Below are positions 19,851 through 31,731 of a stretch of DNA of 64,000 nucleotides, in pieces. The notes below the pieces were generated by a model. It did not search any database, was not told the origin of the DNA, and worked only from the letters and a program-made list of their open reading frames with translations. Where the stretch lies: assembly GCF_000315625.1 (NCBI RefSeq), contig NW_005434665.1, positions 555,220-619,219 of the forward strand. Direction: 5' to 3'. The DNA comes from Guillardia theta CCMP2712 (Eukaryota; Cryptophyceae; Pyrenomonadales; Geminigeraceae). Positions within the stretch are counted from its first letter, which is position 1. The number at the start of each line of letters is the position of its first letter. A program made the translations under genes and the position numbers.

Positions 19851-22800
19851 TTATTTTGCTCTCGCTTGCCTGCAGTTGTGCTCGGCCTTCTGAAAGCCCG
19901 CAAAGAGCGAAGAGCTTGCCAGCAGCTGGAAGAGAGAAGCAGAGAACTTGTTGGGTCTGCTGGAGGTCAGCTCGATCCTGCCCGTGTCATGTCAGCCCGG
20001 ACGGAAAGGAACCATCCCTCACCTCATGCAGCTGGCGACGCTGTCCTTGACCCTCCTCTTGCCCTTGGCGTCTGTCGGGCGATCGTCAAGGGACCGTAGG
20101 GCAAGTCGGAGCAGCCGAGCTCACAGCATCGTTCCCTCCATGTCCACAAGGAACGAGCCGTGCAGGACAAGCGACGCTCCCTCACCATCCCATAGCACCT
20201 CCTCATTCTCGTGACGAGGTCCATCCAGCAGGCAAGAGCTTCCGCCCTCACTCGCGCTGTCGACGAGCCCAAGTCAATTTCGAGAGGGAGCAAGAGACTT
20301 ACGATCGACCTGATCGCCCTCTCAGAGCCTTGACTGTCCTCCTCAGCGCTGCTCGACTCCTCACGATCGCTTCCCATCGCCTCATGCAGACCCTTCGTGC
20401 CCTGCATCTCATCCCGTCAAGGACGGCAGATCGTGCGGATACAAGACCAACTTTCTGTTGCAGGACTGCTGAAGTCTCGCTACAAGACGCTGCTCAACCT
20501 TGCTGCGCTCTGCGATCTCCCACGTGGACGTCAAGATTTCCCTCTTGATTCTCGTCACCCTCTGACGAGCGAGGAGAGCTTCCAGGCTGACTCTGATTGA
20601 GAAGTCGAAGGAGCAGACAAGACGGAGAGAAGCGGCACCAGCACCAGCACCAGCACCAGCACCAGCACCAGCACCAGCACCAGCGGTATTGCACGAGCAT
20701 AACAGAATAAGAAGAAAGGGGTGTGGGAGAAGAGGGAAAGAGGGTCAGAGGCGCGGGAGAAAACGTGGAATAGTACTCACGTGTGCTCTTTGACATATCT
20801 TGACCATTCCGAAAGACAGAATGACAATCGTCTCATCTGCAGACTAGGAGAAATTCATTTGTACGACGCAGATGAGGAGGAGGAGGGGCAAGAACAGTAG
20901 CAGAAGCTCGAGCTGTGAGAGGAGGAGGAAGCAAAGGGGAGGAGGAGGGAGGAACGGAAGGAAGTAGGATAAAGCAGGAGGTACAGGAGCAGGATATGGC
21001 TGCAGGACAATGACGGTGAAACATGTCTCACCTGCTCAAAATCTCCTTGGCGATGTTTGTTCTGACCATCACGCGATTCCATGATCGCAAACTCCGCAGT
21101 CGAAGGCGAAACTTCTGCAGTCTTTGCATCATGACAGAACACTTTTGACAGATGTCAAGAAGCTTTCCTGGTCGATTTGAAATTCCTTCACTGTCTCTCT
21201 GTTCCTCATGCAAACCTTCCACGCCAAGACAACTCTGCAGGTCAAAAGTAGCCAGGCGGTCAACGGTGGAGGCAAATCGAGTCAAGTCAAGTTTTGGTCG
21301 AGTCAGCATGATGTTTTTACCTCTTCAGCATCCTTCTGGCTCTTGTCGACGTTGCAAGTCGATGTAAGAACTTGAAGAGGCGAGAGGTTTCGAACATCTG
21401 CGCTGCCACTTTCACCGTCGCTTCCTCCTCATCAAATGTACCTGCTCATCTGTTTGCATCGAAACATCTTGTCGAGTATCCTCCTCCTCCTCCTCCTGCT
21501 CCTTCTCGTGCCTGATAGCGTCGTGTCATTGAGAGCTCAAACTTCCGGCAGGAAGGCAACACCAGCAGGCGAGCAAAGACCTCTTCCTTCTTGCAAAGGC
21601 GCCCTTGGAGAACGTAAGGTTGTGGGGAGAGGAGAGGAGAGGAGAGGAGAGGAGAGGAGAGGAGAGGAGAGGAGAGGGAGCAAACAAGAGTAGAGAGGGA
21701 GTAGATGAGGGCAGAAACGGTATCGCAGTCATATTCACCCATTGACTTCTAACGCCTCTTCGGTGCTGCCCTTGCAACGTTTCCTCTCGCCACATCCTTG
21801 TTGCTTCCCGTTTCCACCTCCCGTCAACCTGCTCCTCGGTAACTCTCCTCCTCCTCCTCGCTCCTCTCCACGCTCCCTGATCCTTCTCTTTCCTCCTTCC
21901 CCTCTCTCTCCTCACCCGCAGCGACAAGTTGGTCATCCTCCTCACCAGCTCACTCCTCTGCCACCATGCTCGTCTCCATGCGAGGAAGGCCTGGGATGCT
22001 CTGAGGAGAAGCAGCACGAGCTAGGCACAGGCAGACCACCTGTTTCCTCCTCGTCCCCTCCTTCTCCCTGCTGCGACTCGCCCCCTGGACCTCCATTCTC
22101 TTTCCAATAGTATGAGTCTTCCACTGCAGAGGTCTGAGGAAAGGAGAAAGGAGCGGAACTTGCTAGACCTGTTCGATGACCCGCCGTGACAGTCGGAGAC
22201 GGGACGAGGAGGATAACGCAAAAACACCCAGGGCAAGCAGGGAGCAAGAGGAGGAGAACAGGACGGAGGGAGGAGGGGACGATACTAACGAGCAGAAATC
22301 TTGCGGATAGAGGATTGTGGAGGAGGAGCTGAGTGAGAGGAGCAGAAACGCAACCTTGCTCTGCTTCCTGTGCAGCAAGGAGGATCAAGTGAGTCCGCGT
22401 GCGCGATATTGTTAACTCACCATCTTTTCACGCTTCTCCCTAGCAGCTTGAGGTCTAGACAAGGAAACTTGAATGAAGCCGAGACAGGGCAACGAGAAGG
22501 ATCTCAAGACAGAAAGGCTGGAAAGGCGAATATGGGAAGGAGAGTAGGGAAGAGGAGAGGAGGGATGAGGAGGAGCGAGGAACGATGAGAGAGAAAAGAA
22601 GGGAGGTGGAGGAGGAGAAGGAGAAGGAGGGCCCCACCTAATCGTGTCCTTAACGTCCATCTCAAACGTTTTGGCATCAGAACCTACGAAGCTGATGCCT
22701 GAGCCCACGAGCAAACGTTGGGGAGGAGATAGGAGGCAGCCAGCAGGGAACACAAAGGAGGGAAGTACAACGAGGAAAAAGGAGAGGAGGAGAGGAGGAT

Positions 22801-24022
22801 CAGTGGGAGGGAGAAGAAACAAGGCGGAAAAGAAGTGCGGGGAGAAAAAGCTCACAACTTCGCTCCAGGAAAGCAACGTCTGTCGCTTTCGCTTGAGGAT
22901 CTGGCATGGGCGGCATCGGTGAGCACTGAGAAGAGAGTGTGAAGACAGTTACAACATTCAACCTGCATGTTGGAGCGGTGTAGGGCAAGAAAGATCATAG
23001 TGCGTGCATGTTCTATCGTCCGCTCTCCTTCTCCTTCCTGGTTGCCACCTTTCTTCCTCAGATGACCGCAAGCCCACAGCCTCCATGCGTGACTCAGACT
23101 TCTCCTCTCAAACGTGTACCAGCTCCTGACCCCAAGGCCGTCACAGCACACCGACTAGCAGTAGGATGAAATGGCGGATGGAAGGAACGAGGGAACAAAT
23201 AGAGGAGACAGAGGGGACGGGGGAGACGGGGGAGACGGAGGAGACGGAACGAGCGATGGAGTCGTGGGGCCCCGAAGGGGGGGCTGGAGAGACGGAGAAG
23301 GAGCTAAGAGACCATTCATGGAAGTAGGTGATGGCAAGCTGATCCCGAGGAAGCTCCTGGGCCTGAACGACAGGGAGGTTCCTGATGGCCTCTAACACTT
23401 GATGCCCCCAGCACGTTCAGTGAGGAAGGAAGGCAGAGGAGAGGGAAGTCCGGACCTTGAAGCTCTCTCTTCATGGCCTCCCGCGTCAACCCCTTCCAGA
23501 AGGCGAAGCACAGGCTGACCAAGAAGTCGACGTGATCTCGGGGGGTGTCGAGCTCGATTGCAGCGAGCATTTCTTCGTTGGCTGCAGCACGCAAAGGATG
23601 AGGGCGGCAGTGAAGTGGGGAGGGAGTCGGAGGAAGGTAGAGGGACAGGTCCTACCTTCTGCTAACGTTTCCACCAAACTCTTGCTGAGAGCCGAGGCTT
23701 CTAGATTTTCGCAGATTTCTGCCTTCCTTCGCCATGGCGTGACGAGCTCCAAGTAGATTGAGGCGCAGATGACAAGCTCTTCTCACAAACAGCAATCAGA
23801 ATCAGGATGAACTCCTTGTAGGCAACAACATGCCGCACCGTAGGGGATCTCCATGGACGATCGTCTTATATTTTCGTCCATAGCTCGGAGAAGATTATCT
23901 AGCAGAGCAAGAGCAGAGGAGAAGGAGGAGGTAGGAGGCTCCATGGAAGCTGAGGATAAGGACATGCTGGCTGCCATCAGGAAGTCCCGTAGCGACCGCA
24001 GCGACCGCCGCAAGCGCAGCAT
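19851..24022 (-). CDS. 21-exon gene for a Trp-containing helical protein of unknown function
   Basis: Reading the complement from an ATG at 24022, 21 exons (for example 23839-24022, 23656-23781, 23456-23581, 22963-23125, 20448-20592, 20303-20401, 20125-20207 and 19851-19925) can be joined with matching phase into about 665 residues, ending KAEHNCRQARAK and a TAA followed by AAAA. Exons are short (34-205 nt). Recurrent helical stretches centre on Trp: FERRSLSHAWRLWACGHLR, ASQAFLAWRRAWWQRSEL, VVLAWKVCMRNRETV and LRLRSLRSWNRVM. This spacing is reminiscent of centrin-binding Sfi1-like repeats, which is a suggestion only. An acidic exon (HEKEQEEEEED) and a SVSLEALLARQRVTRIK-type coiled region follow. 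The boundary of exon 11 (21794 or 21916) is the weakest junction. Introns are pyrimidine-rich simple sequence. Confidence 0.62.
20634..20682. repeat. (AGCACC)n repeat inside an intron
   Basis: Eight copies of a 6-mer; on the minus strand (GGTGCT)n within the intron between the exons ending at 20781 and beginning at 20592. Confidence 0.85.
21634..21678. repeat. (GAGAG)n repeat inside an intron
   Basis: Nine copies of ggaga, the pyrimidine tract of an intron on the minus strand. Same 5-mer as in the satellite at 7.3 kb. Confidence 0.85.
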
Positions 24023-24099
24023 GATTGCGCTCACCCCGCTTGGCCAGCACAACAGGACTGAACTTTGAGTGAAAAAAAAGTCAAACTTTGACGTTTCGG

Positions 24100-24290
24100 G
24101 CCCTTTTTTTTAATCCAGGACGCAGACCCGGGACTCGGGACTGAGTTGGACGGAGGGCCCGCCGGGCCGGGCGGTCACCCCGCCGGGCCCGGCGGGCGAA
24201 GCACCTGATCCTGAGGTCGGCTTGCTCATTCTTCAACGGTTGGGGACCGGGGGAACTGACTCGGGGAACATCCACCTTCACGGGGGGTAG
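24100..24290. repeat. GC-rich island
   Basis: Begins after an A/T stretch (cccttttttttaatcc) about 80 bp upstream of the minus-strand gene start at 24022; core cgccgggccgggcggtc. Ends where a G-tract island begins. Confidence 0.65.
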
Positions 24291-24612
24291 GAGGTAGGGG
24301 GGTAGGGGGTAGTTGAAGGAGTGGTGCTGTCCGTCTAACGAAGGCTACAGGATTGGGTCCCATGAAAGCCGAGTGGGTAGGGTGGTACCTGAGGGGGACA
24401 AGGGGACAGAACTGAAGCTACGGGAAGGGGTAGTTATCGGTGTTTGCACTAGGGGGGTAGGAATGTATAAGGGGTGGGGGTAGTATCAGGAGGCACGTGG
24501 GGCATTGAACCCTCTTGCAAGGTCCCCTCTTCCCCCCTCACACCCCGTCTGTCCACTACTACCCCACCCTAGTGCTTTACGAGTTTTATGACCCACCCCC
24601 AGGGGATCCACG
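24283..24612. promoter_or_regulatory. G-then-C tract promoter island of a mitochondrial carrier
   Basis: G-rich on plus at 24283-24490 (ggtaggggggtaggggg, ggggtgggggtag), then C-rich at 24530-24610 (accccaccctag, acccacccccag), directly before a TATA word. Confidence 0.5.
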
Positions 24613-24616
24613 TTGG

Positions 24617-24625
24617 CTTTATAAC
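24617..24625 (+). promoter_or_regulatory. TATA-like box
   Basis: ctttataac, 40 bp before the ATG of the intronless carrier gene. Confidence 0.4.
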
Positions 24626-24664
24626 CGGACAGAGGGTTACCGTCAGCCAAGGTCATCGGCCGCC

Positions 24665-25567
24665 ATGGCGTCCAACCAGAGCATCTGGTCGACGCTGCCG
24701 CCCATCACTGCAGGAGCGCTGTCAACGGCAACCCTCATGTACCCAGTAGATCTTCTCCGTGCCCTCAAGATGTCTGCTGCTGCAGAGGGCAAGGGGGGGT
24801 CCACGGTCACCCTCATCAAGAACTTCTATGCTACTCACGGTCTGAAGGGGTTCGCGACTCAGGGTGTGGTGCCCGAGATGGTTCGAGCCACTTACATGCG
24901 AGTGCTCAAGTTCTTTCTCTTTCCCATCACTCACCAGGCCATGTTCAACAAGCCGGAGAACAAGGGCTCTGGTCTGACGAAGGCCATCGCTGCTGGAGTT
25001 GCATCACTGCCAGAGGGATTCACCATTCAGCCGATCGAGGTGTCCAAGATCGCTCTTCAGCTTGACAAAGAGAAGAAGTTCAACAATCAAGCAGGTGCTG
25101 TTATCAGAGACATCCTCAAGACCCGCGGCTGGACTGGACTCTTTATCGGATATTTTGGAATCCAGTACAGGCAGACCTCGTGGACTGCTGCTTACTTTGC
25201 CAGTCTTCAGTACTTCTCGGAGCAGTCCAAGGCCGTGCTCCCTGCGGACTGGAAGATGACGCAGAATCTTGCAGGAGGCTTTGCTGCCGGCATGTTCGGG
25301 GCGATCTTCAACACCCCGGGTGATGTGATCAGGTCGTCTCAGCAAAAGGCCATTCTTGCCGCCGAGCCGATCAAGCATCCCTTCTCCGTTGGCCTTTGTG
25401 CATCGGGAGTGAAGGACTTCTTCGCGATGGGATCCAAGATCGTTGCTGCCAACGGCATTGGAGGACTTTACATGGGATTCGGGTTTAAGGCCATGCATCT
25501 TGGCGGCAGTGGAGCCTTGCTTGCTATGCTTATCCCTTGGTTCAAGGGAATGATGGGTGTGAAATAA
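24665..25567 (+). CDS. Mitochondrial carrier family (SLC25) protein
   Basis: Inner-membrane metabolite carrier, 300 residues in one exon. The three repeats each carry the PX[D/E]XX[K/R] signature: MYPVDLLRALKM, QPIEVSKIALQ and NTPGDVIRSSQQ. The chain begins MASNQSIWSTLPPITAGALS; an upstream in-frame extension to 24515 is low in quality and covers the TATA word, so this ATG is preferred. Codons are strongly biased to C/G endings (gag, aag, atc, ctc), suggesting high expression. The substrate cannot be read from sequence; the second and third signatures differ from ADP/ATP carriers (no RRRMMM). The gene is convergent with the GAPDH gene. Confidence 0.88.
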   Translation: MASNQSIWSTLPPITAGALSTATLMYPVDLLRALKMSAAAEGKGGSTVTLIKNFYATHGLKGFATQGVVPEMVRATYMRVLKFFLFPITHQAMFNKPENKGSGLTKAIAAGVASLPEGFTIQPIEVSKIALQLDKEKKFNNQAGAVIRDILKTRGWTGLFIGYFGIQYRQTSWTAAYFASLQYFSEQSKAVLPADWKMTQNLAGGFAAGMFGAIFNTPGDVIRSSQQKAILAAEPIKHPFSVGLCASGVKDFFAMGSKIVAANGIGGLYMGFGFKAMHLGGSGALLAMLIPWFKGMMGVK

Positions 25568-25875
25568 GTGTTTCTTTTAATTATTGATTTAAGAAAACGT
25601 GTGAAGAAATTTGAAGTGTTCGATGATAATTGTGCTGTCATTGTTTGCACAATAGTTATGTTAGAGCAATGGTCGCTGAAATATCGATGTGGCAAAGTGA
25701 GATAATCTTGCTGGAACTGATCTATTCGCTACAACTTTCGCCCCTCGTACAAAAGACATTAGGATTGAAATTCGATATGTATGGCTGATCGTGCAGATTG
25801 TGGTTGAAATTGCTCGTTTCACTAATTTATTCACTGTCACGATACTAAGATACCAATCTATAAATAACAAACAAA

Positions 25876-27035
<1,160 letters not shown>

Positions 27036-27279
27036 TCTGGGGGAAAACGAATCAGAAAACTTTCAATGTATTTCCGCTCACGAAAAAATCAAACAAGGGA
27101 ACAGATCAGACTGGGCTGTGGGGCCGCACAGGTAGGTAACCAATCACTTAGATGCCATCATGCTTGAGGCCATCGATGCACAAGAAGAAGAAGGCTCCAC
27201 ACATTACACAAACACGTGCATGGCAGAGATGGGCACTCACTTTGCTGGGATAGCGGATGCCGTCGTGGAGGGAGATAAA

Positions 27280-28420
27280 AAAGGGGAAGGGGGACGGGAG
27301 AGTGGGGTGGTTTCCTGGGGAAAGAGGGGTAGAGGTACTCACACGTCTTTCGAGATAGGGTGGAGGGTGCGATGTAATGGGTCATACAAGGAACGGACAG
27401 TTGAATAGGGGGTAGGGGTTAAGTTCTCGAGTAAGAATGACTGGAGCAAGGGTAGGTGAAGGATTATAAAAAGGACGGGTGGTCTGTATTTGCGGCTCAT
27501 ACATTTGTACAATCGAGTGGGTGGGGTAGAATTTAGTGGGTGAGGGTCAGAAGAGTACCGGTGAGAGAATAAACGAGGACCCCGGGTGGGGAGACGATGG
27601 TAGGTACTTCGAAGCAATCGGGGTAGGCAAAGAACTGGTTGGGTACCGAAAATTTCAGGGTAGGGTACTTCGATATTGCATTCGAGATGGGAAATCAGGG
27701 GGTTGGGCAAGCAGATACTTGTGGTGGGGTACCCGATCTCCCTCGTGGGGTGATGCAAATGAGGGGTAGGGTGGTTATAAGGAAGAAGAGGAACGGCGGA
27801 TCAAGTGAGGCGTATGGAGGGGGCAGAAACAAGGGGGTCATCTAGCCAGGGGTAGTAACAGAAGGGGGTAAGGGGTATGCTATACCATTTCTGAAGGGGA
27901 CCTAGGAAATATGGGGTATCTGTAATGGGGTTGATGGGGTAGATTCTCTCAAAGGACTTCTTCATGAGTACGGGTACAGATCTTTCCTATAGGAATGATG
28001 GGGTAGGGTTCAACAGGTAGTGTTTAAGGTAGGTACTGGTTGATTGACAATCCTGTCTTGAGCGAGATGTAGGGGGTGGGTCAAGGGGGTGGTACCGGTA
28101 CGTAATGTTAGTTAATGGAGGCGACGTGGGTCGGTGCTTGCGGATGATGACATCCTACAGGGGTCATAGGGTGTGGCAGAAGCGTAGGGGTGGTTTCATA
28201 TAAAGAAAAGGGGTACAAGTTCGCGTGTGCTGAATTTCCAGGGTTGGGTGTGAAGTCGAAGGGGGTGGTCTTCTCTCTCTGTGCAGTTATAAGTAAGAAT
28301 TGGAGGGGTCCGACACCAATACCACCGGTTGAGATATCTGCAACCCGGTGGTCAATAATAGGGTAGGGTAGGATACTTGTAGATCTATGCCAGGTACAAA
28401 TCCCTGGATTGGGGGCTGCA
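27280..28420. promoter_or_regulatory. Long G-tract island upstream of GAPDH
   Basis: More than 1 kb of plus-strand G runs with TA or TG spacers (agtggggtggtttcc, gggtggggtag, ggggttgatggggtag, gtagggggtgggtc). The longest island of this class. It lies between the minus-strand GAPDH start and a GC-rich island. No gene is visible in it. Confidence 0.5.
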
Positions 28421-28499
28421 GGAAAATACGAAACATTTTTTTAGTCAAGTCTGACCCCTACCCTAACAGATCCATGGCAACTGTAGGGGTAGTCGGCCT

Positions 28500-29400
28500 C
28501 GTACTGAGGCGGATCACGGATGATCACGGGTGGTAGCTTCGAAGAGAATCGAGGGGTCCTCCGTGAGCTCCACGACACCTAAAGCAAAGTCGTGATACCA
28601 CGAACCGCCTCAGTTGTCTGTGTAAACTCTGGGCGTGTGACGTTGAACTTCACTGTCAGTCTCGGAAGTTTCAAGCCTGTTCCAAACTTCAAAAACGGAA
28701 CTTTGCAGCGAACTTCAGTTCCCGGAACGGCGGAAGTTCAGATCAGCCGAGCCACAGTAGCCTGAGTGACTCAGTGAGCCTGTATCGTAGCACGGCGCGG
28801 TCAGTGATCACGGTCAGCACTGCGGCCGGGGGCCGCCGGGCCCCGGGCCGGCGATGCCGCCGGCGCGGGCCGCCGGCCGGCGACTCGGGACGGTCGCGGC
28901 TGAGTCTGGACTCCTCAGCTGGGTCCGAGTCACCCGGCCGGGCCGCGGCCTGCGAGTCCCGGACGGGAGGAGGAGTCCGGACTCCGGCCCGGCCCGATCG
29001 GACAGACTCAGATGATCGGGCCGATCAGATCACGGGAGCCCCCAGGCGGCGGCGGGCCGGCGGCGGGGCGGCAGCGCCCCGAGTCCCGGCCCCCGGACTC
29101 GAGTCGCGGCAGCCCGCGCGCCGGGCGCGGGCGCGGCCCGGGCGGCCGCGGCGGTGGCATCATCATTGGCATGATGCCCGGCCCGGGGCACTGTCAGTCG
29201 CGGCCGCCTGCACGCGGCCGGGCCGCCCGGCGGCGCCAGGGCACCGTGGCAACTTGCCAGCCGGGGCTTCGTGTTGTGTGGCGGCGGTGCCAGACTTAAC
29301 TTGAAGTCAGTGGCCGCGCCTGTGAGATCACACCGGGGCGCGGCCCGGGAAGCTTCAATACCGTTTACAGAAAGGCAATGGTCTGTCAAGCTGCTTCATC
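28500..29400. repeat. Large GC-rich island (dispersed family)
   Basis: A moderate-GC shoulder (28500-28790) contains ggatgatcacgggtg, shared with the island at 8.5 kb, and gtgactcagtgagcctgtat. The core (28800-29350) is extreme in GC. It ends about 100 bp from the stop codon of the minus-strand carrier gene. Confidence 0.7.
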
Positions 29401-29497
29401 TACAACTTAACTTAGTAACTTTCAGCGTAAACACCGTTGCCCCTTTCAAGGCTGAGCGGCCGGATAGCTCCGATGGCAGCTGAGTGAGGATTTCTGT

Positions 29498-30819
29498 TCA
29501 ATGCGAACTTCCTCCTAACAGCGGCTGGCCACGCAAAAGCCGCATCGTCATCTCGTAACTGTGGAGGCAAGTCATCGGTCCAATCACTTCGGTATGAACA
29601 ACTAATGAGAGTGACTTACGCAACGAAGAGGCATGCGTTGGAAGGAGCAGCCCTAGCCACTGTAAGGCCACATCCACGATAGAGACCAACGATTCCTTCC
29701 GACTTCAACACGTGCAGCAACACTGTGACGACGTTGACTTTGGACCCAACGGGCAACCCGTGTGTTCCTACGGTGAAAAATTAGACGTGGAGGGTAAGAA
29801 CAGCTAATCAAGATAAGAAGTGAAACCAAACACCAACCAGTTTGAATCTTTGACTTGACGACGTCAAATGGGAAGGGAAAGAACCAATAGCTCATTCCCC
29901 CAAGCGCTCCGGCTGCTGCCAATCCCGCTGGATGAACCTGGGTGATTGTGATCAGCGAGGTGAAAATCACGACTACAGTCGAACATCGCTCTTGCTGCCT
30001 CCCTTAGGCGTGAGGAGATACACCCCAAGCTCGTATCCTCCAAACCAAGCAGCATTGCCTGGAACCTACAGCATACTTATGAACACAAGGAGGCAAATGG
30101 CATTTGTCAGACCTCACGGCACAGAGTGCCAACATGCCCATGAAAGAGTGACATCACACCTCCTGTCTTGACTGTCCGAGCCAAACCTTCATCATGATCT
30201 CAGCGGAAAAAATCCAATGTCTTGAACTGTCACATACATTCCCAAGAGTTCTTGTATTTGACAGCTCCTTCGTTTACAGTTTGCATTCTACATTTAATCA
30301 GCTCGACGGGTGTGAGGACGGTTGCAACGCAAGCTCCCGAGAACGATCCGCAGACAAGCTTATACGAGAAGGGAAGCTTGTCTGGATCGTCTCCTGGCTT
30401 TGTCAACATTCTTCGTGCTAGCCCGTATGAACTGAACAGGACAGAGTTCTCCGCCATGGAGCCCAGCAAAGGGGAGGGCAATCCACGGTATCTGACATTC
30501 ACAAAGTTCAGCGACGAGAAGTAGAGGGCAGTCAGAGTTCAAGATAAAGATGATTACAGGGCGAGGAATCCATCGTTCCGGATGGTTCTGCGAAGCAAAG
30601 CTATCGGCGACACCGCCTTCCCATCGATTGCCTGTGTCTGCGCTTGTACCTTGGCAGTATCCAGAGGATATTCAATAAATTTGCACACAAACCCGGCGAC
30701 TGTTCCTGAAATCAACTCGTTTCTGTTGCAAACAAAACAGGAAGAATCGAGATCAGTGAAAGACGAACTGCGACCGTACAAACTTACCTGTTCTTTACTG
30801 CCTCGCTTTCTTCGGCCAT
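29498..30819 (-). CDS. Mitochondrial carrier, carnitine/basic amino acid subfamily type
   Basis: Eight exons on the complement (30788-30819, 30558-30722, 30238-30491, 30113-30198, 29985-30065, 29838-29937, 29620-29767, 29498-29558) join in phase to 308 residues, the standard carrier length. Signature motifs are EYPLDTAKVQAQ, LTPVELIKCRMQ and PFPFDVVKSKIQ. The stretch LCREVPGNAAWFGGYE resembles the ornithine/carnitine branch of the family, so a basic amino acid or acylcarnitine substrate is a reasonable guess. The third donor is a perfect GTATGT. The protein starts MAEESEAVKNR and ends PLLGGSSH. The gene lies tail-to-head with Rrp8 on the same strand. Confidence 0.9.
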
Positions 30820-31731
30820 GAAATGTGAGGAGGTAGGACTGCCAAGAAATGCAAGTCAAGCAAAGACAGCATTTGCAAGTATATTGGCAAGATCTTATCG
30901 AATCAAAGATATGGATTACAATCCTCTCGAAAAAATTCCTTCAACATCAGACACAAAATCGGAAGATGGACATCAAGCGCAATGAACCATGCAAGGTCCG
31001 ATATACTTCTACGGCAGATTCCAGCTGCAAGAGAAGCATGGCAAACGATACAACAAAAGAGTTTGCTACAAAAGCAAGGAAACCAACATAGGCGATACAA
31101 ATATGTAACGTGAGGGCGCAGGAATCGAAAAGTCATAGTAAGATTTGCACGTGTTTGGAGAGGGAAACTGCAAGGCTCTGATGCATGCAGAAACAAGGCA
31201 GTCACTGACTGAAATACACCTTGCAGACATTCGTATTTGTATTCATATACGAGAAGAAACGATTTGCTCCACACCAGAGTCAAAAGCACGCTCACATCTT
31301 ACATTCCCCCACTCGGCCCCAATTTCATCCCTCCCCTCTCCAGCCTCAGGCATTCCCTTCTCTACGCATTTTAGCGTGTCAGCCTCGTCCTGATCTCTTA
31401 CACTAGCATCAAAGCATCTTCGCGCATGAAAGTTCCCGAGCGCGTTCTCTCTCTCCCTCTCTTCTCCCCCCCCCTCCACCCTCCCGCAGGTATGCATGGG
31501 CACCCGCAGGGGATCCTACGACCCTTACAATGTTTTTATTGGCTTGAGTGACACATGACCCCCGGCGGCCGGTGGGCCGCCGGGGGCCGCCGGGACTCAC
31601 TGAGTCAGGCCCAAGTAGGGACGGTCGGGGGCACGACCAAGTGGTCCGATCAGCATCGGGGCCGCTCGGCCCGTTGTGGCTGGCCCGGGCTGAACCGGCG
31701 GATCATTATCTTTTCTTGTATTGACAAGCTT
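30820..31731. other. Intergenic region with GC-rich patch at 31555-31700
   Basis: The GC patch (ccggcggccggtgggccgccggg) ends about 30 bp from the Rrp8 stop codon. The rest is mixed sequence with a C-rich stretch at 31305-31490 (ccccactcggcccc, ttctccccccccctccaccc) that may act as the promoter island of the downstream carrier. No gene seen. Confidence 0.4.
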
